A stretch of DNA of 64,000 bases from Nitrosophilus labii. Lineage in GTDB: Bacteria > Campylobacterota > Campylobacteria > Campylobacterales > Nitratiruptoraceae. Shown piece after piece: positions 18,061 to 28,095 of the stretch (position 1 is its first letter; each line of letters opens with the position of its first letter). The DNA is taken from the NCBI RefSeq assembly GCF_014466985.1, contig NZ_AP022826.1, forward strand, positions 1,054,001 to 1,118,000, read 5' to 3'. The notes beneath the pieces are model-generated. The model did no database searches. It saw only the letters and a list, made by a program, of their open reading frames with translations, and was not told where the DNA came from. The position numbers and the translations under genes were made by a program.

Positions 18061-18827
18061 TGACCTGCTTCCCAAAAATTGGGCCAAGATCAGAGTTAGA
18101 GTATAATAAAACTACTGGAGTAGCAGATGAAGAAAAGATTCAGTGAAGAGAAGGTTGTAAAAATATTACAAGAGGTTCAAAAAGCGGATACCCAAAGAGA
18201 AGTTATTCGCAAATATAATATAAGTGAGCAGACATTTTACAAATGGAAATGTATGTATGGCGGGATGAGCGTAAGTGAGGTAAAAAGACTCAAAGAACTT
18301 GAAAAAGAGAATGCCAAGCTCAAAAAACTTCTATCAGAGCAACTACTGGTTAACGAAGCGCTCAAGGAAATAACAGAAAAAAAGTGGTAACGTCCACTGC
18401 AAAAAGAGAAGCTGTAAAAATGATGATGAGTCATAAGATATCCCAGCAGCGGGCATGCAAAGAGATAGGTATTAGCCGTTCCCAGTTTGTATATGAACCC
18501 AAGCAACCTAAGAAAGACAAACCTTTGAGGGATTTACTCAAAAGTATAAGTGAAATCTATCCACGCTTTGGATACGGGCGTATAGCGGTAATGCTAAGCT
18601 GGCGATTAAAAGAGACCATAAATATCAAAAGAGTATATCGGATATGGTATATGCTAAACCTCCAACTTCCAAAGAAGAGACCAAAAAGAAAAAGACTAGA
18701 AACCAATCCAATAAAAATGTGTTCACAACATACAAATCATGTATGGAGTAGTGATAGAGCTGCCAATGGACAAAAGCTTAAATCAATTACTAACTCTGTA
18801 ATTGGACCCACTTTTTGGAGCAGGTCA
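18061..18827 (+). mobile_element. Internally deleted IS3-family element, copy 1 (767 bp)
   Basis: The terminal inverted repeats are TGACCTGCTTCCCAAAAATT at the left and, read inward, TGACCTGCTCCAAAAAGTGG at the right. The element has a full orfA and the first half of orfB; most of the DDE integrase region is missing, and the coding sequence runs straight into the right-end repeat. A copy of the same 767-bp length lies in reverse orientation at 29507-30273. I see no convincing short target duplication (left flank GCCTA, right flank GCGTA). The right end interrupts a cheB-like gene. Confidence 0.88.
18127..18390 (+). CDS. IS3-family OrfA (helix-turn-helix protein)
   Basis: An 87-residue OrfA with an N-terminal transposase-type helix-turn-helix (KRFSEEKVVKILQEV, then YNISEQTFYKWK) and a C-terminal leucine-zipper-like coiled coil. 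At the 3' end the A7G run (18377-18384) is a typical -1 slippery site leading into orfB, the usual way IS3 elements make the OrfAB transposase. Confidence 0.88.
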   Translation: MKKRFSEEKVVKILQEVQKADTQREVIRKYNISEQTFYKWKCMYGGMSVSEVKRLKELEKENAKLKKLLSEQLLVNEALKEITEKKW

Positions 18828-18833
18828 GCGTAA
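18384..18833 (+). pseudogene. IS3-family OrfB, truncated by internal deletion
   Basis: About 149 residues in the -1 frame relative to orfA. The N-terminal HTH_21-like region is present (RYGRIAVMLSW region, then KRPKRKRLE). The integrase core begins at NHVWSSDRAANGQKLKSI and stops there; the last codons are read from the terminal inverted repeat. The later catalytic residues of the DDE core are absent, so no active transposase can be made. Confidence 0.88.
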
Positions 18834-19042
18834 TAATCTTCCGTCACTAGATCAACTGTGAAACCACAAAATCCAGATAGTCTATTTGCATATGAAGAAA
18901 TTCCCAAGGGATCCATATGTAAAGCAATGACAAAACTCTCTTTTTTTGGTGGACAAAGAGAGCTGATAATTTTTCCAATGAGTCCCGGTCCACCCGTTAA
19001 AGCCCAAATTAGGATAAGTTTTGTAGGTACTTTTTCTTGCAA
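18828..19042 (-). pseudogene. CheB methylesterase, N-terminal remnant cut by IS3
   Basis: The reading from a TTG at 19042 begins KLILIWALTGGPGLIGKI and continues through FVIALHMDPLGISSYANRL, which is the start of a CheB methylesterase domain without a receiver. In CheB the first motif is normally GASTGGP with the catalytic serine, and the second AQHM; here they read WALTGGP and ALHM, so the serine is lost. The gene is cut off by the IS3 copy after about 70 codons. It follows the MCP gene by 15 bp on the same strand and was presumably its adaptation enzyme. Confidence 0.8.
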
Positions 19043-19057
19043 TGTTTAAACCTTGAA

Positions 19058-21007
19058 TCAACTTTTAAATTTGAAAAGATGAGAATCAAGTTTTTCAATA
19101 ATATTATTTAAATGTTCAGCTGCTGAGGCTATCTCCTCTACACTTCTGGCATTTGACATAGATACTTCGTTGAGTTGGTTGATTTTTTGTGCAATTTCAG
19201 CAACTTTTTCTTTGAGATTATCCACAGAAATTGAACTCTCTTTCGCTTTTTCTGTTGAATCTTCCATCAAACGAATCACATTACCAATATTTGTTTCTAC
19301 AATATTAGCTATTTTAACGGTTTGCATTACCTCATTAGCGTTATTTTGCATATGTTTGCTTGTTTTTTCAATAGCAGAAGTTATGTTAATGATCGTTTTA
19401 TTGATCTCATCTAAATTTTTTTGCGTTTTTTCTGCTAATTTTCTGACCTCTTCAGCCACCACAGTAAAACCTTTTCCATGTTCTCCTGCACGAGAAGCTT
19501 CGATGGAAGCGTTGAGTGAAAGTAGATTTGTCTGTTCGGCAATATCCCCGATAAGTTTTAAAATATCTTTAATTGCAAAAGCGCTTTCTTGTAACTTTTT
19601 CATTTGATTGGAAAGTTTTCCTTCTTTAATACTTGTATATTTGATTTTTTCTACAAGAGTGTTGATATGTTCTACGGCATCATTGAGAGCTTGATATGAA
19701 TTTTCAGAGATTTCTGTCATTTCACGAACTTTACTCTCAACGAAAGCTGCATCTTTTGCCGTATTTTTTGCATTAGAATCGATAATTTTGACCAAAGAGG
19801 ATTCATCTTCCACTCTTTTACCTATTTCCAAAGACGTAGCTGAGAGTTCATTAGAAATAGAAGAGGCTTCATTGCTTACATTTTTTGCTTCATTAATTGC
19901 ACTTTTAACTTTTTCTATAAATTTATTGATATAAAATGCTACTTGGGCAATCTCATTTTTTCCCTCTATATCGATTCTTTTCGTAAGATCTCCCTCTCCA
20001 CCGGCCAAGTTTTGTGCTGCTCTTTTAATATTGTCTAGGTTTTTACCGATCATTAAAGCTACAAATATAAGAAGAGCACTTATAATTAAACCTACTGCAA
20101 CGAAAATAATCGTAAGTTTGATCTTTAATGCTTGGATCATTGCCTCTTTCTCTTTTTTCTGATCTTCCCGTAAACGTACAAGTGTATCTATGGTTTTTCT
20201 TGCGGCATTTTTCATTTGAGAAGATATGCTATTCATGGAGTTTCTTAGTTCAATCAGTTCCATCAAAGTTTTCTTATAATTTTTTAAAGCTGATGTCAAT
20301 GAATCTACCATTTTCTTGTTTTTTGCACTATCCAGCGAAGTTCTTAGTTGAATAGCTAACTGGTTGATTTTTTCGATTTTTGAAAGAATTGTTTTGACAT
20401 ATTCGTCGTTCTTTCTACGCAGATAGTTTTTTTCAGCTATTCTGATTCGCATTAAGCTCATAATGATCTTATTGGAAAGCGCTGCTTCCTCTACTTCATC
20501 AATAATTTCTTGAGCAGAAGCTTTATGAGAGCGTATTACCCTATCTCTTTGACCATTTTGTATGATTTCAATTTTTCTGGCGCTCTCTTCGACCCTGTTT
20601 GCTAAGTCAACCAATTTTTGTTCTTTTTTAATAGCTTCATCTCGGATTTGGGCATATCTATAAAAAAGTTTTTTATATTCCAAAAGCCTTTGAATGGCTC
20701 TTTCTACAAGCTTTTGGTTCTCTTTTTGGGTAAAACTTGATTGTAGATGTTTTGCTATTTTTATATTGTGATCAATGAGTTTCAAAACTTCCTTAGCGTA
20801 TTTTTCATCTTTTCTTCGTATATAGTTTTTTTCTGCCACTCTTGCTTCAAGCATCAGTTTGATGATCTTGTTGGCAAGCGAGGCTTTTTGGCTTTTATCC
20901 TGGATACTATCTATACTAGATGCAATGGTGAAATATAAAATCACAAAAACGACGATCAAGATGGCCGGAATAGCCATTAACACCTTTTTTATAGAAATAT
21001 TTTGCAT
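19058..21007 (-). CDS. Methyl-accepting chemotaxis protein with HBM-type sensor
   Basis: A 649-residue transmembrane chemoreceptor. A first membrane helix (about 9-29) is followed by a long helical periplasmic region that contains two similar modules, each with an AEKNY-x-RRK motif near 54 and 195, the pattern of the helical bimodular (HBM) ligand-binding domain. A second membrane helix (about 296-318) leads to a HAMP domain and a cytoplasmic signalling domain with the conserved hairpin tip ([15 protein letters not shown] near 508). The ligand is unknown; HBM receptors elsewhere bind small organic acids. It lies 13 bp after the GGDEF/EAL gene and just before the cheB remnant, forming a signalling operon. 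Confidence 0.92.
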   Translation of the reverse strand: MQNISIKKVLMAIPAILIVVFVILYFTIASSIDSIQDKSQKASLANKIIKLMLEARVAEKNYIRRKDEKYAKEVLKLIDHNIKIAKHLQSSFTQKENQKLVERAIQRLLEYKKLFYRYAQIRDEAIKKEQKLVDLANRVEESARKIEIIQNGQRDRVIRSHKASAQEIIDEVEEAALSNKIIMSLMRIRIAEKNYLRRKNDEYVKTILSKIEKINQLAIQLRTSLDSAKNKKMVDSLTSALKNYKKTLMELIELRNSMNSISSQMKNAARKTIDTLVRLREDQKKEKEAMIQALKIKLTIIFVAVGLIISALLIFVALMIGKNLDNIKRAAQNLAGGEGDLTKRIDIEGKNEIAQVAFYINKFIEKVKSAINEAKNVSNEASSISNELSATSLEIGKRVEDESSLVKIIDSNAKNTAKDAAFVESKVREMTEISENSYQALNDAVEHINTLVEKIKYTSIKEGKLSNQMKKLQESAFAIKDILKLIGDIAEQTNLLSLNASIEASRAGEHGKGFTVVAEEVRKLAEKTQKNLDEINKTIINITSAIEKTSKHMQNNANEVMQTVKIANIVETNIGNVIRLMEDSTEKAKESSISVDNLKEKVAEIAQKINQLNEVSMSNARSVEEIASAAEHLNNIIEKLDSHLFKFKS

Positions 21008-21020
21008 TTGAACTCCCTTT

Positions 21021-23135
21021 TTATCTGGTTTTTATCATTGCTTCAATCTCTTCCATAGGTAGAGGAGGAAAATAGTAGTATCCTTGGATTTTTATTTGAT
21101 AATTTATGTATTGCTTTAAGTAATCAATAGTCTTTTGATCTTCAACACCTTCTATAACCAACGGTATCTTCAATGAATCTGACATAGAGATAATTACATC
21201 CAGAAGTTTTCTTAATTTTTGATCGGAAAAAATATTTTGTATAAAGGATTTATCGATTTTGATCGTATCTAAATTATAATCTTTGATATAAAATAGCGAT
21301 GAATATCCTGTCCCAAAATCATCAAGTGCAAATCTATATCCCTCTTTTTCAATAAGTAGCATCATTTCTTGTATAATAGATATATTTTCGGCAAATATAG
21401 TCTCCGTTAGTTCAAAAATGATTTGATTTGATGAAATTTCTGGATATTTTTTTTGCATCTCATGCAAAAAATTTAAAAAATTTCTATCATAAAATTGCAG
21501 TAAAGAGAGGTTGATCGTAACAAAACCTCTATATCTATTATGAGTAATAAACTGAAAAACCTTTTCTATGATCTGATATGTAACCTCTACGATATATCCT
21601 TTGCTTTCTAAAATATGGATAAAGTAAGAGGGGGGCAAAGTTTTGTCTTCTTTTTTCCACCGAAGCAGTGTTTCATATCCTACAATATTTTCCGTTTTTA
21701 GATCGATTATCGCTTGAAAATAGGGAACAAATTCATTATTTTCTATAGCCTGACGAATGTCATGTTCAAGTAATTGTAAACATTTTAACTCTTCAAACAT
21801 TGAATCATCAAAAAATCTGTAACTATTTTTTCCGTTCCTCTTTGCTTTATACATGGCAATATCGGCATAGGATAAAGCTTTCTTAGGATCTGTTTTTTCA
21901 TCAGTAGGTACAAAAATACCCAAAGAAGCAGTAATATATACGATAGTATCATCAATTTTTATTGGCTCTTGTAAGAAATCAATGATTTTATTTGCGATAT
22001 TTCCAACATATATAGGATTTTTTACATCTTTTATAATAACGCCAAATTCGTCCCCACCTAATCTTGCTACAAAATCTTTTTTTCTTAGTGTATTGTGAAG
22101 TCTGGTTGCAACAATTTTTAGCAGTTTATCTCCAGCAGGATGTCCAAAATTATCATTGATAAATTTAAAATTGTCTAAATCAATAAGAATTAAAGCAAAT
22201 TTGACTGATTTTTGATTATATTCTTTGATAGTTTTATTTAAAAAGTCTTGAAAATATTTCCGGTTTGGTAGTTTTGTCAATATATCATATTTACTAAGAT
22301 TATCAAGATTTTTTAGTGTCTGTTGTAAACGCATAATGTTTCTATTGATCTCTTCAGCAATTAAAGAAAACTCATCGTCAGTACTGATCATAATTCTCGC
22401 ATCCAAATCATCGTTTGCTATCTTTTGCAGCGCTTCATTGATTTTATGAAGAGGAGATACAATGGATTGAATGAGGCTTTTTATTAAAAGTATTACTATT
22501 GCACCTAAAAAAACGAGAGCGGCTATGATTATTGTCTTTTGTTTAAAATATAAATTTTGGCTGTGTTGTTGCCGCAAATGCGCACGTTGAATCTGATAAT
22601 CTAAAAGTTGATTTAAAGCAGCTCTTGTTTCACGAAACTCTTTTAGTGCTATGTGATATAAAAGATCATTTATAAGTTTTTCTCTCTTTTTTGAAGATAG
22701 ATTGGTGGTTTTTACCAAAGGATAAATTTTTTTTTGAATGATTTGAACATATTGAGTTAAATTTTCTTTAAATTGCTGCAATAGTTGCCTCTCTTTTTCC
22801 GATAATCGTGTATTATCATATAGATCAATCTTTTCAGTAATCCTTTTTAACTGTTTTTTAATTATTTCTTGGTGATGTAACAATTCTTGTTCTGGCTCTG
22901 CATCAACAAGCCGCAATGTCCTATCGCGAATTCTATAAAGAGCACCTTTTAGATCGCTTAACAGTTCAAGAGAGACAATTTCTTGAGTAAAAATACTATC
23001 AATTCGCTCCTGCATCTGTTTGGCTAAATATAAAGACGCAACTCCTTCGCTTAATATGATCAAACTCATTATTCCTAAAACAGTATAGAGTTTCAGATGT
23101 ATTGAATTTTTTTTAAATATAATATTTTGTAGCAT
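21021..23135 (-). CDS. Membrane GGDEF-EAL protein (cyclic-di-GMP turnover)
   Basis: A 704-residue protein with an N-terminal membrane helix (about 15-35), a four-helix-bundle-like periplasmic domain (about 40-200), a second helix (about 203-225), HAMP, a GGDEF domain and an EAL domain. The diguanylate cyclase site is intact (RLGGDEFGV near 360). In the phosphodiesterase domain the signature reads ETL (YETLLRW near 485), but [17 protein letters not shown] and IKIDKSFI are all present, so activity is plausible. It would make or degrade cyclic di-GMP in response to an external signal. It is the first gene of the operon with the chemoreceptor. Confidence 0.93.
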   Translation of the reverse strand: MLQNIIFKKNSIHLKLYTVLGIMSLIILSEGVASLYLAKQMQERIDSIFTQEIVSLELLSDLKGALYRIRDRTLRLVDAEPEQELLHHQEIIKKQLKRITEKIDLYDNTRLSEKERQLLQQFKENLTQYVQIIQKKIYPLVKTTNLSSKKREKLINDLLYHIALKEFRETRAALNQLLDYQIQRAHLRQQHSQNLYFKQKTIIIAALVFLGAIVILLIKSLIQSIVSPLHKINEALQKIANDDLDARIMISTDDEFSLIAEEINRNIMRLQQTLKNLDNLSKYDILTKLPNRKYFQDFLNKTIKEYNQKSVKFALILIDLDNFKFINDNFGHPAGDKLLKIVATRLHNTLRKKDFVARLGGDEFGVIIKDVKNPIYVGNIANKIIDFLQEPIKIDDTIVYITASLGIFVPTDEKTDPKKALSYADIAMYKAKRNGKNSYRFFDDSMFEELKCLQLLEHDIRQAIENNEFVPYFQAIIDLKTENIVGYETLLRWKKEDKTLPPSYFIHILESKGYIVEVTYQIIEKVFQFITHNRYRGFVTINLSLLQFYDRNFLNFLHEMQKKYPEISSNQIIFELTETIFAENISIIQEMMLLIEKEGYRFALDDFGTGYSSLFYIKDYNLDTIKIDKSFIQNIFSDQKLRKLLDVIISMSDSLKIPLVIEGVEDQKTIDYLKQYINYQIKIQGYYYFPPLPMEEIEAMIKTR

Positions 23136-23225
23136 ATTTGTGGCAACCTTTCAAGTAAAAGTTAGAATTTAAAATAATTTTACATTTTTAAAATGAATAA
23201 AAAATGAATAAAAGGAGCCAAAAAA

Positions 23226-23894
23226 ATGTATGTTTTATGTATTGAAGATGATGAAAATATTCAAAAAATTATTAAAGATAGTCTTACACGTGAAAAAATC
23301 GATGTAGAATTCACAGACTCAATTGAAGAAAGCATATACAAACTTGAAATAAAGAGAGTGTATGATGTAATCATACTTGATAGAGTCTTGCCTGATGGTG
23401 ATGGTATCAAACTTCTTCAATACATAAATCGGAAAAAAATTGATATTCCATGTTTAATCATTAGTATTTTAGGAGACATTAATTATAAAATTGAAGGATT
23501 ACAATTAGGAGCATATGATTATCTTCCAAAGCCTTTTGATACAAGAGAACTTATAATGAAACTTAAAAATATTGTCAAAATAAAATATAATTTAGCGACA
23601 AATATTATTCGTATTGATGATGTATGTTTAAATATTTTTTCAAGAAATGTTTATGTAGGAAATAAAAGAGTAAGACTAACTCCTCAAGAGTTTAAAATCT
23701 TGAAGTTACTGATGGTTAATAAAAATAGGATTATAGGAAAGTCTGAAATTGTAGAACGATTAATAGAAAATGAAGGAAAAAATATTGAGTCTAATCTTGT
23801 TGATGTTTTAATTTATAGATTAAGAAAAAAACTTGGAAAAAAAGATTTTATTCAAAATATCAAAAGAGTCGGATATGTTATCAATGATATATGA
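23226..23894 (+). CDS. OmpR-family response regulator
   Basis: A 222-residue regulator with an N-terminal receiver domain (phospho-acceptor D52 in VIILDRVLPDGDG; acidic pair ED near 7-9; conserved lysine in YLPKPFD near 101) and a C-terminal winged-helix DNA-binding domain (LTPQEFKILKLL near 145). AAAGGAG precedes the ATG. It is divergent from the GGDEF/EAL gene across 90 bp and overlaps the histidine kinase gene, so this pair may regulate the neighbouring chemotaxis/c-di-GMP operon; that link is inferred from position only. Confidence 0.93.
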   Translation: MYVLCIEDDENIQKIIKDSLTREKIDVEFTDSIEESIYKLEIKRVYDVIILDRVLPDGDGIKLLQYINRKKIDIPCLIISILGDINYKIEGLQLGAYDYLPKPFDTRELIMKLKNIVKIKYNLATNIIRIDDVCLNIFSRNVYVGNKRVRLTPQEFKILKLLMVNKNRIIGKSEIVERLIENEGKNIESNLVDVLIYRLRKKLGKKDFIQNIKRVGYVINDI

Positions 23895-24699
23895 ACCTAT
23901 TATAACTCTCATAATAGCACTATCTTTTTTTATTTTAGTTGGTATTACAATAAGATATTTTATTGTATTAAGAGCATTAAATAGATATAAATATGCTATT
24001 GAAAATAGAAACTATTTATCTTATCAAAGCTTCCCAAGTGAACTAAAATCCATAATATTTATGTGCAACAAAAAGTTATTTAATTTGCAACTCCAAAATG
24101 ATGGATTAAAACAGTTTAATCTCTATTTGGCCCATGAAATAAAAAGACCGTTAACTCGTATATTGATGAGCATAGAACATATAAGCAATCTTGAATTAGA
24201 CCGTTTACATAAAGAATTACTTCAAACTATTAAAATAATTGATAGACTCCTTTATCTTTCAAACTACTATAATTTAAATACAATAAATCGTATCTGTATC
24301 AATGAAGTTATTCAAGATATTATTCACTCTTTACAATCAGATATTAAAATCACATTTTTGCAAAATGGCTTGATACATATTCATGGAGATAAAGATTTGA
24401 TAAAAATAGCACTTCAAAATATTATAGGAAATGCCATAAAATATTCAACAGAGAGAAAAAAGATCTTGATTGTTTTACATTCACATAAAAAAAACTTCTT
24501 AATAATCAAGGATTGGGGAGCTGGAATTCAAAAATCTAATTATAAAAAAATTTTTCAATTTTCTTATCAAGAAAGTAGTTTCAGCCAAGGATATGGTATA
24601 GGACTAGCCCTTGCAAAATGGATACTTGATTATCATGGTTTGACTATAAAAATATATAGCAAGAAAGGTTATGGGACAAGAGTCAAGATTATGTTTTAA
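23875..24699 (+). CDS. Small sensor histidine kinase
   Basis: A 274-residue kinase with one N-terminal membrane helix (about 8-32) and no sizeable extracellular domain. The phospho-accepting histidine is H87 in YLAHEIKRPLTRI. The ATPase domain has N-box NIIGNAIKYS near 198, G1 DWGAGI near 223, and G2 GYGIGLALAKWI near 245. I choose the ATG at 23875, inside the end of the regulator gene (20-bp overlap); ATG 23884 is also possible. With so little sensor region it may sense through the membrane or a partner protein. Confidence 0.9.
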   Translation: MLSMIYEPIITLIIALSFFILVGITIRYFIVLRALNRYKYAIENRNYLSYQSFPSELKSIIFMCNKKLFNLQLQNDGLKQFNLYLAHEIKRPLTRILMSIEHISNLELDRLHKELLQTIKIIDRLLYLSNYYNLNTINRICINEVIQDIIHSLQSDIKITFLQNGLIHIHGDKDLIKIALQNIIGNAIKYSTERKKILIVLHSHKKNFLIIKDWGAGIQKSNYKKIFQFSYQESSFSQGYGIGLALAKWILDYHGLTIKIYSKKGYGTRVKIMF

Positions 24700-24750
24700 A
24701 TCAAAATAGGCAAAGGCTAAACTACCCCATTTGTCAAGACAACTTTTTTA

Positions 24751-25237
24751 GGGAGCGTTAGAAATTTCGTGTCAGTTAGATAGAATAAAGAGAAAGAAAG
24801 GACTGACATGGAGGAGAAATTTGATTTTAACAAAGCAGTAAAAGAACTGCTTGCAGGTAAGAGGATAAGTGACAAAGATGAGGTTTTAGCTTCATTGGTG
24901 AAGCAGTTAGTAGAAGCTGCATTAGAAGCCGAGATTGAATCCCATATAGCCGATGAAGTTTTAAAGGGTAAAAAGAATCGTAGGAACGGTTATAACAGGA
25001 AAAAGATAAAAAGTAGTGACGGTAAATTTGAGTTAGCTACTCCAAGAGATAGAGAAGGCTCATTCGAACCACAAATAGTTAAAAAACACCTTCTGTTTGC
25101 AGTGATGTGAGTGTAATCGAAACGAAAAACCACAATTAGTGACGAAATCGAAGAGAAGATTCTATCGATGTATGCTCTTGGGATGAGCTACAACGACATA
25201 GCGAATCATATCGAAAAGATTTATCGCATATCCCTTT
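24751..25237 (+). mobile_element. IS256-family element, 5' remnant
   Basis: The left end GGGAGCGTTAGAAATTTCGT resembles an IS256-type terminal repeat and stands 57 bp before a transposase start. The right half of the element is missing: at 25238 a different IS256-type element begins, and what follows that element does not continue this one. Confidence 0.75.
24808..25235 (+). pseudogene. IS256-family transposase, N-terminal remnant with internal stops
   Basis: The first 100 codons match the N-terminus of IS256-type transposases (RRNGYNRKKIKSSDGKFEL, then TPRDREGSFEPQIVKKH). About 39 bp then intrude with two in-frame stops (TGA at 25108, TAA soon after), and the family sequence resumes in the same frame (TTISDEIEEKILSMYALG, then NDIANHIEKIYRI) before being cut off by the next element. 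The catalytic domain is absent. Confidence 0.82.
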
Positions 25238-26150
25238 GATAGTGTACACTAAAGTTCGCAATTTTACTTGAAGACTCTTTTTGAGATTTTGAAATCTTCA
25301 AAAGAGTTGGATAGACTTCCCAGTGAGGAATAAAGCAAACAGGAGGAAGCCTATCCATGAGGAATAATAGCAAAAAAATAGATGAAACAAAAATATTCAA
25401 AGAGATAATGACACAGTTTGTAGTTGATGAAGATCCACTTTTATCAATGATGAAATGGATGATGGAACAGTTGATGAAGATAGAGTCCGAGATGAAAGTT
25501 GGAGCTAAAAAAGGTGAGCATAATAGTGAGAGAAAAAGCTATTTCAGCGGTTATCGTCCAAGAAGATTCGATACAAGACTAGGCACTGTATATCTGATGG
25601 TTCCAAAGATCAGAAAAGGAGGCTATATTCCATTTTTCATAACAGAGAGAAAAAGGAGCGAACAGGCTTTAATTGCAATGGTACAAGAGGCATACGTTAA
25701 TGGAGTATCCACAAGAAAGATAGAGCGTTTGGCCAAAGAGTTGGGGATAGAAAATATTAGTGCTTCGCAAGTATCTCAAATCAATAAAGGGCTAGATGAA
25801 CAAGTAAAAGAGTTTCGAAACAGACCGCTGCAAAAAGAGTATCCATTCGTTTGGGTTGATGCTTTGTATGAGAAAGTGAGAAACTATGAAGGAAGAGTGG
25901 TATCTACTGCTATTATGATAGCCTATGGTGTGACATTGGAAGGAAAAAGAGAAGTATTGGCGATCGAGCCTTTTGTCAATGAAAGCGTAGAGAGCTGGAA
26001 GAGTTTTTTTGATAAACTCAAACAAAGATGTCATCGGCAATGCTAAAATACACCATAACGGCAAAGTGAAAATGTACTATCTACGAAGTTAAAAAATAGA
26101 AGATTTTGTAAAATCTTCTTCTTTAGTTTTAAAGAGGGAGATTGGATGAA

Positions 26151-27287
26151 ATGATAAGCTATGAGGAGTTTGTAATGATACACACTTTAAAAAAGCAGGG
26201 GTACAGCATAAGGGGGATATCGAGAATTACCGGTTTAGATAGAAGAACAATTTCAAAAAGACTCAAGGAAGAGAGTTTGAAACCAAGGAAAAAAGTTGTT
26301 TACAAATCGAAGCTCGATACTTTTAAATCGTATATTGAAAAAAGAGTAAAAGAGGCTTTGCCAGATAAAATCCCTTCCACTGTTATTTACAGGGAGATTT
26401 TGGATATGGGATATGAAGGAAAAGGAAGAGTTGTTCAAAGCTTTGTAAGTGATTTATATAAAAAGTTTATGCCTTTAAAAGAGGAGAGTATTGTAAGATT
26501 TGAGACTTTGCCTGGTGAGCAAGCTCAAGTTGACTGGACAGTTATAAAAGGCGGCAAAAATCCAATATATGCATTTATAATGATACTTGGATACAGCAGA
26601 TATACATACGTCTGTTTTACGGACAATATGAGATATGAGACATTTGAAGATTGCCATAAAAAAGCATATTCTTACTTTGGCGGAATACCTAAAAATATAC
26701 TTTATGATAACCTAAAAAGTGTTGTAATAAAAAGAAACGCATATGGAGCAGGAAAACACAAATTTAATGAAAAGTTTCTTGATTTTTCACGAGACTACGG
26801 TTTCAATCCACTTCTATGCAAACCATATAGAGCTAAAACGAAAGGGAAAGTTGAAAGATATATAGGATATTTGAAAAGAAACTTCTATATACCCTTAAAA
26901 GCAAAGCTGAAAAATTCTTCTCTTGTCATCGATTGTAAGCTTTTAAATTCACAAATATTTAGCTGGCTTGAGATTACAAGTAATAGAGTACATTCTACAC
27001 TGAAGCAAAAACCGAGAGAACTGTTTGAAATAGAAAAGAAGGCTCTGCTGCCACTTGTAAAAACAGCAGAGCCGAGGAGTTCATTAATGATACATACGAA
27101 AAGTAATTCTACAAACAAAAAGGTTTTTGTGTCAATAGATAAAAACAACAACTTTTTTAGAAAAACCGAATATTCAAAAGAGGATAATAAACTTTATTTA
27201 AAAATATTGGATGATAAAGTAAAAATAGAACCACAAACCTCTTTGAAAGATTATGAGGATTTGTTACAGGAAGCTGTAAATGAGTAG
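26151..27287 (+). CDS. istA: IstA, IS21-family transposase
   Basis: A DDE transposase of about 378 residues. The N-terminal helix-turn-helix reads KQGYSIRGISRITG followed by DRRTISKRL. The integrase core starts at QAQVDWTVI (first aspartate), continues through YDNLKSVV (second aspartate) and KGKVERYIGYLKRNF (glutamate). The ATG at 26151 lies nine bases after an alternative TTG; GGGAG upstream fits either. It overlaps istB by 8 bp. Confidence 0.93.
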   Translation: MISYEEFVMIHTLKKQGYSIRGISRITGLDRRTISKRLKEESLKPRKKVVYKSKLDTFKSYIEKRVKEALPDKIPSTVIYREILDMGYEGKGRVVQSFVSDLYKKFMPLKEESIVRFETLPGEQAQVDWTVIKGGKNPIYAFIMILGYSRYTYVCFTDNMRYETFEDCHKKAYSYFGGIPKNILYDNLKSVVIKRNAYGAGKHKFNEKFLDFSRDYGFNPLLCKPYRAKTKGKVERYIGYLKRNFYIPLKAKLKNSSLVIDCKLLNSQIFSWLEITSNRVHSTLKQKPRELFEIEKKALLPLVKTAEPRSSLMIHTKSNSTNKKVFVSIDKNNNFFRKTEYSKEDNKLYLKILDDKVKIEPQTSLKDYEDLLQEAVNE

Positions 27288-28095
27288 CAATAAATCAATA
27301 CAAAAAAAGAGCATATCATATGAAGCAGCCTCTATAGATGAAAGAATAAAAGAGTATGCCCTAATTTTCAGATTACCGGCAATACAAGAGAGCTACTCAT
27401 ATATCGCAGAACAGTCTATGAAAGAGAATCTCTCATATACCCGGTTTTTATTGAAACTATTTGAGTATGAGTATGAAAAAAAGATTCAAAGGTCCAAAGA
27501 AACCACTCTTAGATTGGCGGGATTTCCAAAGGTTAAAACTTTAGAGATGTTTGACTTTAAAAGCTCATCTGTAGATAAAAATATGATAAATGAACTATCT
27601 ACTCTAAGGTTTATAGATAATGCCGAAAATATCCTGCTTATTGGTCCAAGCGGTGTAGGAAAAACCCATCTTGCCATAGCCTTGGGATATATAGCAACAC
27701 AAAATAGAATAAAGACCAGGTTTATTACCGCTGCAGATCTGCTATTGCAGCTTGAAATAGCCCAGCAGGCAGGCAGATTGAACGACTATTTTAAAAAAGT
27801 GATAAATATCCCAAAACTCTTGATAATAGATGAATTTGGATATATAAAACTAAATGAAAATCAGGCCAACCTCTTTTTCCAGGTAATCAACAAAAGATAC
27901 GAGAGCGGCTCGATCATAATCACATCCAATCTTAACTTTACCAAATTCAAGGAGGTACTTAACAATGATGAAGCATTGACTACTGCAATACTTGATAGAC
28001 TTATTCATCACAGTCATATCTTAAACATTCAGGGTGAAAGCTATAGGCTTAAGCAAAAAAGAAAAGCAGGTATTTTTACAGGGTTAAACAGTTAG
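27280..28095 (+). CDS. istB: IstB, IS21-family helper ATPase
   Basis: A 271-residue AAA+ ATPase related to DnaC that directs IstA to target DNA. Walker A is GPSGVGKTH near 125-133 and Walker B is LLIIDEFGY near 183-191. Full length and intact. Its start overlaps istA, as usual for IS21. Confidence 0.94.
   Translation: MSSNKSIQKKSISYEAASIDERIKEYALIFRLPAIQESYSYIAEQSMKENLSYTRFLLKLFEYEYEKKIQRSKETTLRLAGFPKVKTLEMFDFKSSSVDKNMINELSTLRFIDNAENILLIGPSGVGKTHLAIALGYIATQNRIKTRFITAADLLLQLEIAQQAGRLNDYFKKVINIPKLLIIDEFGYIKLNENQANLFFQVINKRYESGSIIITSNLNFTKFKEVLNNDEALTTAILDRLIHHSHILNIQGESYRLKQKRKAGIFTGLNS

Noticed and set aside
18237-18506. Open frame antisense to IS3 orfA (also present at 29828-30097)
   Set aside because: It occurs identically in both element copies only because the DNA is duplicated, and has no features of a real protein.
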